The notes under the pieces are model-generated. The model worked only from the letters and a program-made list of their open reading frames with translations, ran no database searches and had not been told where the DNA came from. This document shows positions 1-7,003 of a stretch of DNA of 64,000 bases, piece after piece (the stretch's first letter is position 1; every line of letters starts with the position of its first letter). This stretch comes from Rouxiella aceris. Lineage in GTDB: Bacteria > Pseudomonadota > Gammaproteobacteria > Enterobacterales > Enterobacteriaceae. The DNA is taken from contig NZ_JAADJU010000013.1 of NCBI RefSeq assembly GCF_012933545.1, positions 1 through 64,000 of the forward strand. The letters run 5' to 3'. The position numbers were made by a program, and so were the translations under genes.

Positions 1-191
1 AAAATTGCCATTTAAGACATGCTGACTGGCACATTCAGAGACGGCGCCGCGCGAAGCGGAGGGAGACGCTTTTGGCTCCCGACCGAGCAAGGGGACTGCG
101 CAGCAGCGCGGCTCGTGCCACGCGCGGAGTGACTGAAACATAGCCGGTAATAGGCAGCAGACGCATCAAAGACACCAAAAGGCCCAGGATT

Positions 192-219
192 GTTAAGGAG
201 CGGGCCAGCGCTCCTTAAC
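192..219. repeat. Perfect 11-bp inverted repeat
   Basis: Arms GTTAAGGAGCG (192-202) and CGCTCCTTAAC (209-219) are perfectly complementary around a 6-nt loop. No T-run follows on either strand, so this is a hairpin but not a clear Rho-independent terminator. It lies in the GC-rich part of the non-coding left end (about 40-235), where I see no gene. Confidence 0.6.
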
Positions 220-240
220 TCGGTTCGGCACAGCGGGTTA

Positions 241-475
241 AGTTGCCACTGCTATTATAAAACCGAAACAGCTCCTCGGAGTTAATTGACTTTAAGCCAT
301 AAATTGCCATTTAAGCTAAAACAGAAACAACTCCTCATAGCTAATTGACTTTAAAACATAAACTGACACTTAAGCCCAAACCGAAACAATTTCTCTAAAG
401 CCAATACCCTTTTAAACCCATAAATTAACTTTAAAATCAAAAATTACCCTTTAAGCAAAATTGACATTTAAGCCA
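241..475. repeat. Degenerate ~60-bp tandem direct repeats
   Basis: Three to four imperfect copies with a period near 60 bp. Each holds a block like AAATTGCCATTTAAGC, then a CCGAAACAA-type block, then TAATTGACTTTAA. Copies start near 241, 301, 361 and 421, and the last copy is compressed. The leading block also occurs at bases 1-16, so a GC-rich segment (about 17-240) sits between copies. No open frame spans the array. It ends just before the ribosome-binding site of the gene at 501. Confidence 0.65.
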
Positions 476-500
476 ATAAGCCAAATTCAAAGGAAAAAAC

Positions 501-1385
501 ATGATCCAGCAACCGACAGTGGCCGTAATAGGATTGGGTGCCATGGGGCACGCTTTTGCCGCCAATCTGTTAACAAAAGGCTTTACTACCCACGTCTGGA
601 ACCGAACAGCGTCGCGCGGCGACGATCTGGTTGCTGCCGGGGCGATAGCTGGCAGTAACCCGCGCGAAACCGTGGCCGGAGCGGATGTGGTGATTGCCAT
701 GCTTGCTGACGGGGCCACCACCCTGGCAGTTATCACTGCAACGGATGGTATCCTCGCTGGCCTGAAACCAAATGGCATACTGGTGCAGATGGGCACCATT
801 GGCGTTGAGGCTACCGACGCGCTGATTGCGCTGGTAAAAAAACAGCGCCCCGATGTGGTATTAATTGATGCGCCAGTTTCCGGCACCAAAGGCCCGGCGG
901 AACAGGCGCAGATCGTGGTGCTGGCCAGCGGCGACCGCCAGGCCGCAGCAGCGGTTGAGCCGGTATTTGCCGCCATCTCCAAAGCGGTGAAATGGCTGGG
1001 TGAGGCAGGGCGGGCCTCCAAAATGAAGCTGGTGGTCAATGCGTGGTTGATTGCCATGATGCAGGGTATCGCCGAGAGCACTCAACTGGCACAGCAACTC
1101 GGCTTTAGCATTGATGAACTTTGGGATGTGCTGGACGGCGGGCCACTGGCGGCACCTTATATCAAAGGCAAAATGGCCATGTTTAAAAGCAATGACTATC
1201 AGCCACAGATGCAGCTCAACTGGGCCTTAAAGGATATTAATCTGGCACTGGATGCCAGCGGACCCTGTCGACTGCCGGTAATGACTCGCATCAGCGAGAC
1301 TTGGCAGCAAGCGGTAAATGCCGGGTATGGCGATAGTGATTTGGCGGTGGTCTACCGTTATCTTGGCAATCAAAATAAGCAATAA
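501..1385 (+). CDS. NAD(P)-dependent beta-hydroxyacid dehydrogenase family protein
   Basis: A 294-aa cytoplasmic oxidoreductase of the 3-hydroxyisobutyrate/6-phosphogluconate dehydrogenase superfamily. The Rossmann motif GLGAMG is at residues 11-16, the substrate-loop motif DAPVSG at 123-128, and the family catalytic motif K176-x3-N180 follows G170. The length is normal for the family. The ATG is preceded by AAAGGA with good spacing. The actual substrate (hydroxyisobutyrate, glyoxylate, tartronate semialdehyde or an imine) cannot be read from the sequence. It converges on a MarR regulator 28 bp downstream. A longer-looking reverse frame over the same DNA is a shadow. Confidence 0.85.
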   Translation: MIQQPTVAVIGLGAMGHAFAANLLTKGFTTHVWNRTASRGDDLVAAGAIAGSNPRETVAGADVVIAMLADGATTLAVITATDGILAGLKPNGILVQMGTIGVEATDALIALVKKQRPDVVLIDAPVSGTKGPAEQAQIVVLASGDRQAAAAVEPVFAAISKAVKWLGEAGRASKMKLVVNAWLIAMMQGIAESTQLAQQLGFSIDELWDVLDGGPLAAPYIKGKMAMFKSNDYQPQMQLNWALKDINLALDASGPCRLPVMTRISETWQQAVNAGYGDSDLAVVYRYLGNQNKQ

Positions 1386-1413
1386 CTCGCAGCCAGGCGC
1401 GGCGTCGCCGCGC

Positions 1414-1860
1414 TTACAAATTATCAAGATTAGCCGATATCAGCGCGATCACCTGGCGGGCATGCTCAATATCTTGCATTGAAACCCCCGCCATTACCTG
1501 CAAAATAATATCATCATTTATCTCACTGGCCCGATTTGCCAGTGCAGTCCCTGTTTCAGTAAGCATGACATCGTTAACCCGGCGATCGTTTTCCCCCTGG
1601 CTGCGAGTGATATATCCCAGAGCCTGTAGACGATCAAGCAAACGGATAGCGGTGGGATGCTCAACTTCCAGTAATGCCGTCAGCTCGCTTTGTGGCAAAC
1701 TGCCTGCGGCTGCTTGCAGATGTAACAATACCTGACCTCGTGCCTGAGTCAGACCAATGGTTTTAAAACGCGCATCGGAATAGACACGCAATTTGCGACC
1801 AAGGCGCATATTTTCCGGTAAAAAACGCAGCGTTGCCAATTTATCAGAATAATGGGTCAT
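1414..1860 (-). CDS. MarR family transcriptional regulator
   Basis: A 148-aa winged-helix repressor of the MarR type. The central part has the recognition-helix region (SELTALLEVEHPTAIRLLDR) followed by the wing with the typical D-R-R motif (ENDRRVND). The length is usual for the family. A short inverted repeat TAGGC-N8-GCCTA at 1897-1914 lies about 37 bp upstream and could be an autoregulatory operator, but that is weak. It points away from the GntR gene at 2193 and converges with the dehydrogenase gene, its most likely target by position. The ligand is unknown. Confidence 0.85.
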   Translation of the reverse strand: MTHYSDKLATLRFLPENMRLGRKLRVYSDARFKTIGLTQARGQVLLHLQAAAGSLPQSELTALLEVEHPTAIRLLDRLQALGYITRSQGENDRRVNDVMLTETGTALANRASEINDDIILQVMAGVSMQDIEHARQVIALISANLDNL

Positions 1861-2192
1861 ATAGTCCTCATCTCACAGTAAGGTCGATAAAAACTGTAGG
1901 CAAGATGAAGCCTAACACGAAGGCCTGCCTGGAAATAAAGCGCTATGCGACGAAATAAGAAAATTTTTGTCGGTAAATGTTATTTAGTTGTGAATATATG
2001 GCGAATGCATTATTAGGGGTTAATAAAAATGTCATTAATTTCCTTTAGTTTAGTCCGTTGTTATGGCCAGACTGTGAGCAGGGATATTTTGCGGTATCTG
2101 ACCGTCGCACGTTTGACCACAACCCATGCGAAGCAGATAATGCTGCGCATAGGATCTGCTCAGGCAGAAGGGTTTCACAGACAGAGGGATCA
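1861..2192. other. Divergent intergenic region between MarR and GntR genes
   Basis: An AT-rich 332-bp divergent spacer. It holds the weak inverted repeat at 1897-1914 and no gene I can support. The open frame that runs into it from the GntR gene (from 2058) has no ribosome-binding site at its first start and no resemblance to the GntR N-terminus, so it is treated as non-coding. Confidence 0.5.
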
Positions 2193-2888
2193 ATGAGCAA
2201 TCAGTCGACTACGGCCAAACAACTTGAAGTCAAGCGCATTGTCGATGTGCTTTCCAGAGCCATTGCTCAGCATCGGCTACGTCCGGGTTGCAGGCTGATC
2301 GAGGCGCAGATTGTTGATGCCCTCAACGCCAACCGCAATCATGTCCAGGTTGCCCTGCAACGTCTGGCCATGCTGCGTATCGTCGATATTGAACCCAACC
2401 GTGGTGCCATGGTTTCTCAACCTTCGGCCAAAGAAGCGCGGGAGATTTTTATCGCTCGCCGTGCGATTGAACGTGCCATTGTTGAAAACATCTCTCCTGA
2501 TATGATGCGCCGCCATCGGCATCGCGTTGTCAGCCAACTGCGCGTTGAACGCGACGCCACCAGTGCCAGCGATCGTCGTGCCATTGTGCGTGAACTTAGC
2601 GAGTTTCATCTGCTGCTTGCCGAGATTTGTGGTAATCAGGTGCTGAGTGAAATCCTTGCCAATCTCATGGTGCGTAGTTCGCTGATTGTGGCACTTTATC
2701 AGCGTAATGATGTGCCATCTTGTCAGTCCGCCGAACATCAGGCCATAGTTACTGCGCTGGAAGCCGGTGATAAGCAACAGGCAGTTGCCGTATTGCAGGA
2801 ACACCTTATCAAGCTTGAAGCGCAGCTTGAGCTTGAAGAACCGTCACCTGGCGAAATCAATCTGCGCCAGGCGTTGGCCGATCTCTAA
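2193..2888 (+). CDS. GntR family regulator, FCD (FadR-like) subfamily
   Basis: A 231-aa DNA-binding regulator. An N-terminal GntR winged helix (about residues 10-75, with the typical LRPG turn) is followed by an all-helical FCD ligand domain. FCD landmarks are visible: EFHLLLAEICGN and a late EHQAIVTALEAGD segment ending in QEHL, which would supply metal-binding His residues. The frame is open 45 codons further upstream, but the ATG at 2193 follows AGAGGG and begins at the start of the homologous domain. Regulators of this type usually control organic-acid or amino-acid catabolism. No target operon is adjacent. Confidence 0.83.
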   Translation: MSNQSTTAKQLEVKRIVDVLSRAIAQHRLRPGCRLIEAQIVDALNANRNHVQVALQRLAMLRIVDIEPNRGAMVSQPSAKEAREIFIARRAIERAIVENISPDMMRRHRHRVVSQLRVERDATSASDRRAIVRELSEFHLLLAEICGNQVLSEILANLMVRSSLIVALYQRNDVPSCQSAEHQAIVTALEAGDKQQAVAVLQEHLIKLEAQLELEEPSPGEINLRQALADL

Positions 2889-2903
2889 ATAACCAATCGG
2901 GAG

Positions 2904-3500
2904 TCAAAAATGGTAGCCAACTCCGGCTATCCAACTGGCGGCACGATTGTCCCTGAGTTGGGCATATTCATAGCCGATATCGATCACCCATTTATCGCCG
3001 GGTGTGAACTGAAACCCTGCTGATGCCACACCGCCCCAGTCGTTCTCTTTACTGGTATATCTTCGCTTTTTCCCACCGCCATTTTGTCGCCTGCTGCCAC
3101 TGTTCTCCTGTTCAAGATAACTATTGGTAACGGCGATACCAACGCTTGAGTAGACGCTTAAGAAATGGCTGAAACGGTAGCTGGGTCCGACACTCAGGGA
3201 ACCGTAGGTTTGTGTAACCCGGTTCTGTTTGCCCAGGTTATTGCTCTCGGTCTTGCCTTCACGCTGGGTGTAGGTGAGGGCGGTTATTATCCCCCAATCG
3301 TTATCGATCATATAATTTAAACGTGCATTAATACCCTGACCTTTTTTATTGTTAATATCGCCTTTATCATTTATTGATGAGGGTGGCGTAAAGCGAGTTT
3401 GCGCATAACCTAAAGATAACGTATTCGCTTGCAACGGTGACGGAAATATTAAAACAATAACAACAATAAAAGCTATTTTTTTAAGTAATGATATTTTCAT
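2904..3500 (-). CDS. Ail/OmpX/Lom-like outer-membrane beta-barrel protein
   Basis: A 198-aa protein with an N-terminal signal peptide (hydrophobic to about residue 22, cleavage near LQA-NTL). Alternating amphipathic strands follow, ending in the aromatic outer-membrane signature YHF. Strand pieces such as LSVGPSYRFSHFLSVYSSVG and the Gly/Tyr-rich pattern match the eight-stranded Ail/OmpX/PagC family of adhesion and serum-resistance proteins. An unusual basic, glycine-rich surface loop (RRQNGGGKKRR region) sits before the last strands. The ATG at 3500 is preferred over a TTG two codons earlier because AAGGAA lies at the right distance. Confidence 0.78.
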   Translation of the reverse strand: MKISLLKKIAFIVVIVLIFPSPLQANTLSLGYAQTRFTPPSSINDKGDINNKKGQGINARLNYMIDNDWGIITALTYTQREGKTESNNLGKQNRVTQTYGSLSVGPSYRFSHFLSVYSSVGIAVTNSYLEQENSGSRRQNGGGKKRRYTSKENDWGGVASAGFQFTPGDKWVIDIGYEYAQLRDNRAASWIAGVGYHF

Positions 3501-3621
3501 AATCAATTCCTTTGAATGCAGTCTGAATGAATAATCTTTAAAACGCGATGGGCGTGCGGCGAGAAAACAGCTATTATGGCTGCTTTCTCGTTAATAAAAT
3601 TAAAATGGCGTTAATCAGTAT

Positions 3622-3825
3622 TTAGGGAATATATTCGATAATATCGCCAGGCTGACAGTTGAGTGCCTGACAGATAGCCTCCAGGGTCGTGAATCTGATT
3701 GCTTTTGCCTTGCCACTCTTGAGAATAGAGAGGTTGGCTTCGGTAATATCAATCGCTAGCGCCAGGTCCTTGGCTTTAATATGTCGCTCTTTTAAGAGCT
3801 GGTCCAGATTGACATGTATAGGCAT
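3622..3825 (-). CDS. Small Xre/Cro-type helix-turn-helix regulator
   Basis: A 67-aa protein that is almost only a helix-turn-helix (residues about 12-60; AKDLALAIDITEANLSILKS is the recognition region). It ends in QPGDIIEYIP, typical of the YozG/HTH_26 group. It starts 1 nt after the stop of the upstream DUF2975 membrane protein gene, so the two form an operon. This pairing of a DUF2975 membrane protein with a tiny Xre regulator is common across bacteria. The palindromes at 4368-4413 are its likely operators. Confidence 0.85.
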   Translation of the reverse strand: MPIHVNLDQLLKERHIKAKDLALAIDITEANLSILKSGKAKAIRFTTLEAICQALNCQPGDIIEYIP

Positions 3826-3826
3826 G

Positions 3827-4345
3827 TTAAATTACCAAGTCCTGTTCATCCTGAATTTTTTTGCCAAGATTAATAATATGGCTCATGATAATTAATCCGG
3901 CGCCGATAATCACATAACTTATATCATTAGAGGTAAAAGTGAAGTTTCTGGCTTGTGAGGGCGTTTCAATAAATAAAAATAGAGTGACCGAGTTAATCAG
4001 GCTTAAGATTGGAATAATAATAAAACCGATACCGGCCAGCAGGATTTTTCGCACTTGTTTATCGCTAAATATCTCTCCGCAGCGAATGCTTTTAAAAAAT
4101 TGATAAAACTGAAACAAAATAAAACCATTTAAGAGATCACTAATCAAAAACACCCCGGAATAGAGCAGGGTATCTGCAAGAGTAAGATCGGCTGGCAGTG
4201 AGCTGACCAGGCTAACGGAAGCCAGGGACAGATGGCTTAGCCAGATCATTCCCTGGCCCAGCAGTGGCATGACCAGCATGCCGGCCAGCATGGCGATTTC
4301 CAGCGCGCGACACCAGCGGGTTAATTTTGTTTGCGTCCTGACCAT
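3827..4345 (-). CDS. DUF2975 family membrane protein
   Basis: A 172-aa inner-membrane protein with four predicted transmembrane segments (around residues 15-35, 55-80, 100-125 and 140-160). It matches the layout of DUF2975 proteins, whose function is unknown but which are nearly always encoded with a small Xre regulator, as here. The ATG follows AAAGGGATG. It is the first gene of a two-gene operon preceded by two near-identical palindromes. Membrane sensing or control of the partner regulator is a plausible inference, not shown by the sequence. Confidence 0.75.
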   Translation of the reverse strand: MVRTQTKLTRWCRALEIAMLAGMLVMPLLGQGMIWLSHLSLASVSLVSSLPADLTLADTLLYSGVFLISDLLNGFILFQFYQFFKSIRCGEIFSDKQVRKILLAGIGFIIIPILSLINSVTLFLFIETPSQARNFTFTSNDISYVIIGAGLIIMSHIINLGKKIQDEQDLVI

Positions 4346-4367
4346 TACAGCATCCCTTTATCTAGAA

Positions 4368-4413
4368 ATTATCGTAAAACGATAATAGGTAAAAATTATC
4401 GTTTTACAATAAT
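4368..4413. promoter_or_regulatory. Two palindromic operator-like repeats before the DUF2975/Xre operon
   Basis: Site 1 (4368-4386) is ATTATCG-TAAAA-CGATAAT, a perfect 7-bp inverted repeat. Site 2 (4395-4413) is ATTATCG-TTTTA-CAATAAT, with one mismatch. The centres are 27 bp apart and lie 23-68 bp upstream of the start codon. They are probably autoregulatory binding sites for the Xre protein at 3622. Confidence 0.65.
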
Positions 4414-4521
4414 TTTTTGCCTCACTTCCTCGCCCGTTTAAGCTCGGTTGTCAGTTGGCTCAGATGCCGCAGCGATAACCTCTACCTGCGCGGACGGCAA
4501 ACAACCCCGCCCAACTTGCCT

Positions 4522-4851
4522 TTAGTGTCCGGCAGTCTTGGATAACAGATTGATCATCAATACGCCGGCGATAATCAGCACCATGCCACCAATGGCATAG
4601 GCATCCAGTTTTTGTCCAAAAAAGACAAAACCGGCACAGGCAACCAGCACAATACCCATTCCGGCCCATATGGCGTAGGCAATCCCTACTGGCATCGACT
4701 TCAATACCAAAGAGAGCAGAATAAAGGAGAGGATATAACCGACCACTACCGCGATAGAAGGGTAGAGACGGGTAAAACCGGCGGAGGCCTTAAGCGAACT
4801 GGTGGCGATCACTTCAGATATAATGGCAATAAACAGGTAGAGATAGGTCAT
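4522..4851 (-). CDS. Small multidrug resistance (SMR/EmrE-type) efflux protein
   Basis: A 109-aa four-helix inner-membrane protein of the EmrE/Qac family. These proteins act as antiparallel dimers and exchange protons for lipophilic cations. The essential membrane glutamate is in the first helix (IISEVIAT, residue 14). The family motifs VGIAYAIWAGMGIV (helix 3) and GMVLIIAGVLMINL (helix 4) are intact. The length is standard. It is a single gene between the DUF2975 operon and the small duplicated genes, with no adjacent regulator. Confidence 0.9.
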   Translation of the reverse strand: MTYLYLFIAIISEVIATSSLKASAGFTRLYPSIAVVVGYILSFILLSLVLKSMPVGIAYAIWAGMGIVLVACAGFVFFGQKLDAYAIGGMVLIIAGVLMINLLSKTAGH

Positions 4852-4928
4852 AAGTTTTCGTCATAAATAGTAAAACCGCTATTTTAGACCAAAGTACGGT
4901 GTTCTGTCAGACAAAACCGCCACCCTGG

Positions 4929-5040
4929 CTGATTAATTTTTACACAAGAGAAACTTTTGTACTCTTGTCAGCAACTAATTATTCGACAGTAATTAATTCA
5001 ATTATATTTAAAACATTAAATAATTTGCGGAGAATAGTTT
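4929..5040 (+). repeat. Leader duplicated upstream of both small paralogues (copy 1)
   Basis: This 112-bp AT-rich leader and the one at 5685-5795 are recognisably the same. Shared blocks include ATTAATTTT near the start, AGAAACTTTT/AAGAAACTTTTT, CAACTAA and AATTATATTTAAA just before the ribosome-binding site. The duplication that made the two genes therefore included their promoter region, so both are probably expressed under the same control. Confidence 0.6.
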
Positions 5041-5643
5041 ATGGAAATAAATCATATTCAACGGGGAATTGCTGTGACGAACGATGAGGTATCACAGCTA
5101 CACCAGGAAAAAGTAAATGCCCAACAGCATAAACCTGATGTTGTCCGCACTCAGCGGGCGAAACGCGGGGTATTAAACGGTATTGAAAGCAGCGATCATT
5201 GGCACGTGCGCCTGGGATTGGGCGGACTTATGGAGTATGTCCCCTGGCTTCGGGATATCAACCCGATGGGGATTTTTCTCAGGCGCATTTTTCTCCTCCT
5301 TGAATCGAAAACAGTACCTAAAATGCCAGCAATAACCCAAGCCACTCAAAAAAGGCAGGTTGTGGCGGCAGCGATAAGTACGGAATTGCCAGGCTTGCGC
5401 AGAATTGAGTATAAAGGCATACGTGCCTACGTCAGGCCAAGCAGGCAGGCGGGGATCTTTGAGCTATACCGCTTGGACAGATATAACCAGCCAATACGGG
5501 CCGGGCTTTATTACCCCACTCAACATGGTGAATGGCGGGCTGCGGGATTGTGCGTGGCTGGCGACGATATCAGCCACAATGATAATAAACACAGTGAGAA
5601 TGAAGAGGATAATTCGTTTTTACTGAAAAAACCGCTTTTTTAA
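5041..5643 (+). CDS. Small unknown protein, paralogue of the next gene
   Basis: A 200-aa protein with no signal peptide. Residues 39-42 read R-A-K-R followed by Gly. A conserved block (GVLNGIESSDHWHVRLGLGG, then a short run ending in RDINPMG) follows. Residues about 120-175 form a second conserved block with AYVRPS, GIFELYRLDRYNQPIRAGL and a GEWRAAGL end. Both blocks recur in the gene at 5796. The second block resembles the short beta modules (Y-I/V-R-x...W-R) found in very large bacterial toxins, but I do not recognise the family and infer no activity. The ATG at 5041 follows GGAG. Confidence 0.6.
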   Translation: MEINHIQRGIAVTNDEVSQLHQEKVNAQQHKPDVVRTQRAKRGVLNGIESSDHWHVRLGLGGLMEYVPWLRDINPMGIFLRRIFLLLESKTVPKMPAITQATQKRQVVAAAISTELPGLRRIEYKGIRAYVRPSRQAGIFELYRLDRYNQPIRAGLYYPTQHGEWRAAGLCVAGDDISHNDNKHSENEEDNSFLLKKPLF

Positions 5644-5684
5644 TTAACTTACTGTCTGCTCGCAAATAAACTCAGTGAGCCTAA

Positions 5685-5795
5685 CTAATTAATTTTATAG
5701 CATAAGAAACTTTTTACTGCCGTTTCCAACTAAGCATTCAGGTATTGTTAATTTGATTATATTTAAATCATAAAACCATTAGCGTGGAGTTTATT
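5685..5795 (+). repeat. Leader duplicated upstream of both small paralogues (copy 2)
   Basis: The second copy of the AT-rich leader described at 4929-5040. It ends in GTGGAG, the ribosome-binding site of the gene at 5796. The same conserved blocks appear in the same order with similar spacing. Confidence 0.6.
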
Positions 5796-6779
5796 ATGGA
5801 AATTGGCAGTTTTAATCGGGGAAATGCTATTAATCGTTATTATGCGCAAAACGTAAATGAAAATAAGACTGACGTTCAACAGCAGGAGGTTTTTGTTGTG
5901 CGCAGTCGGCGGGTAAAACGTGGGACGTTAAATGGTATCCAAACCAGTGACCCCTGGTATGTGCGACTGAGTCTGGGCGGTATTCTGGAGTTTATTCCCG
6001 GAGTCAGGGATATTAATCCTATGGGGGCGGTAAGGCGCATATTTGGCGGGCGAACAGCGCCAGGCGTGCCTACACCGCAAGCGACTACAACCGTTAGCCC
6101 GGCACCTGCCAGACCGCCATTACCGGGGTTTCGTCAAATTACCTTCCAGGGGCAAAGTGCCTATATCAGGCCCAGTGGCCAGGCAGATATCTTTGAGTTA
6201 TATCATCTGGGAAGATATCAGCAGCCGCTGCGCACTGGGCTGGTTTACCTCGATAATCGTGGCCAGTGGCGGTCAGTGGGATTATCGGGGGGCGGCGATC
6301 CTGTCCCAGGACCTTCGGGTCGGCAACCGCCGGTAGGTGGCATATGGCATCTGCTGCGACAAGCCAATCAAATGCTGCAATCTGCCTCCGATCATGCCAC
6401 TGCGTTGAGCAACGCAACCAACCTGTTTATCGATCGTCTAAGAGAGACGCTACAGACGCGCAATCATGAGCAAATAGCCCGCGAGAGCGATCAACTTGCT
6501 GCTTATCGTCGGCAATATCGCATCCTTAATCAGTCACTGGCAGAAACCAGAAATGTCATAAACACTCTGCGGGTCTGTCTGCAGACATGGAATGACCGAC
6601 ACCCCGAGGCCAGGGTCGCTCTCCGAGTCATCACCAATTATTTGCGGCAGGCCGCAGAAATGGTGGACAGTATTAATGAATTAACCCACCAAGTTGCCCT
6701 GCGCGAACAGGCGCTGGCGATGGATGAGCGGCAAATTAATCTGATCCTTAACGATAACAAGGAAAATGAAACCCGCTAG
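5796..6779 (+). CDS. Unknown two-block protein with C-terminal helical extension
   Basis: A 327-aa protein whose first ~170 residues match the upstream paralogue. R-V-K-R is at 39-42 followed by Gly, then TLNGIQTSDPWYVRLSLGG and RDINPMG, a Pro/Thr-rich linker, then AYIRPSGQADIFELYHLGRY and a GQWRSVGL end. The rest (about 185-320) is long, charged, probably coiled-coil helix absent from the paralogue. The ATG at 5796 is preferred to the in-frame GTG at 5784 because that GTG is part of the ribosome-binding site GTGGAG. No signal peptide is visible. A secreted effector or a toxin accessory is possible, but this is inference. Confidence 0.6.
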   Translation: MEIGSFNRGNAINRYYAQNVNENKTDVQQQEVFVVRSRRVKRGTLNGIQTSDPWYVRLSLGGILEFIPGVRDINPMGAVRRIFGGRTAPGVPTPQATTTVSPAPARPPLPGFRQITFQGQSAYIRPSGQADIFELYHLGRYQQPLRTGLVYLDNRGQWRSVGLSGGGDPVPGPSGRQPPVGGIWHLLRQANQMLQSASDHATALSNATNLFIDRLRETLQTRNHEQIARESDQLAAYRRQYRILNQSLAETRNVINTLRVCLQTWNDRHPEARVALRVITNYLRQAAEMVDSINELTHQVALREQALAMDERQINLILNDNKENETR

Positions 6780-6803
6780 CCAATAAGCAGAACTGATGGT
6801 CAG

Positions 6804-6820
6804 TGCACTAATAAAGTGCA
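6804..6820. promoter_or_regulatory. NtrC-type enhancer site
   Basis: TGCACT-AATAA-AGTGCA is a perfect 17-bp palindrome matching the NtrC consensus TGCACC-N5-GGTGCA with one symmetric change in each arm. Its centre lies about 165 bp upstream of the start expected from the sigma-54 promoter at 6951, a normal enhancer distance. Confidence 0.65.
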
Positions 6821-6837
6821 TTATGGTGTTTTAAGTG

Positions 6838-6877
6838 GACAAATTGCCTGTAATCGCAGACTGACAGGCAATTTGTC
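6838..6877. repeat. Perfect 14-bp inverted repeat between NtrC site and sigma-54 promoter
   Basis: Arms at 6838-6851 (GACAAATTGCCTGT) and 6864-6877 (ACAGGCAATTTGTC) are perfectly complementary with a 12-nt loop. It may terminate transcription of the gene ending at 6779, although no T-run follows. It may also be an operator between enhancer and promoter. Confidence 0.6.
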
Positions 6878-6950
6878 ATTGCCGTTGCTTATGTCTGCGC
6901 GCGGGTATGGCACGGGTATTAGCGGCTAAAGTCTCGGGTTGCTGCGGCAC

Positions 6951-6966
6951 TGGCCTGAATATTGCT
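6951..6966 (+). promoter_or_regulatory. Sigma-54 (-24/-12) promoter of the nac-like gene
   Basis: TGGCCT-GAATA-TTGCT keeps the invariant GG and GC dinucleotides 10 nt apart, as in the sigma-54 consensus TGGCAC-N5-TTGCW. Transcription would start near 6977, giving a short leader before the ATG at 7004. With the NtrC site upstream, this is the architecture known for nac in other enterics. Confidence 0.65.
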
Positions 6967-7003
6967 TTGACCCCATAGGTTTTCAGTTCAGGTGGGGGCG
7001 GTG

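Noticed and set aside
437-1081. A 214-codon reverse-strand frame across the first dehydrogenase gene
   Set aside because: It is fully antisense to a gene with clear Rossmann and catalytic motifs, has no recognisable domain and no ribosome-binding site. Similar antisense frames throughout the window were rejected for the same reason.
2058-2192. N-terminal extension of the GntR regulator to 2058
   Set aside because: The extra 45 residues are unlike any GntR N-terminus and lack a start site, whereas the ATG at 2193 has one.
6908-6923. TGGCAC-GGGTA-TTAGC as a sigma-54 promoter
   Set aside because: The -24 half is perfect, but the positions where GC should stand read AG, so the -12 element fails. 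The site at 6951 fits fully.
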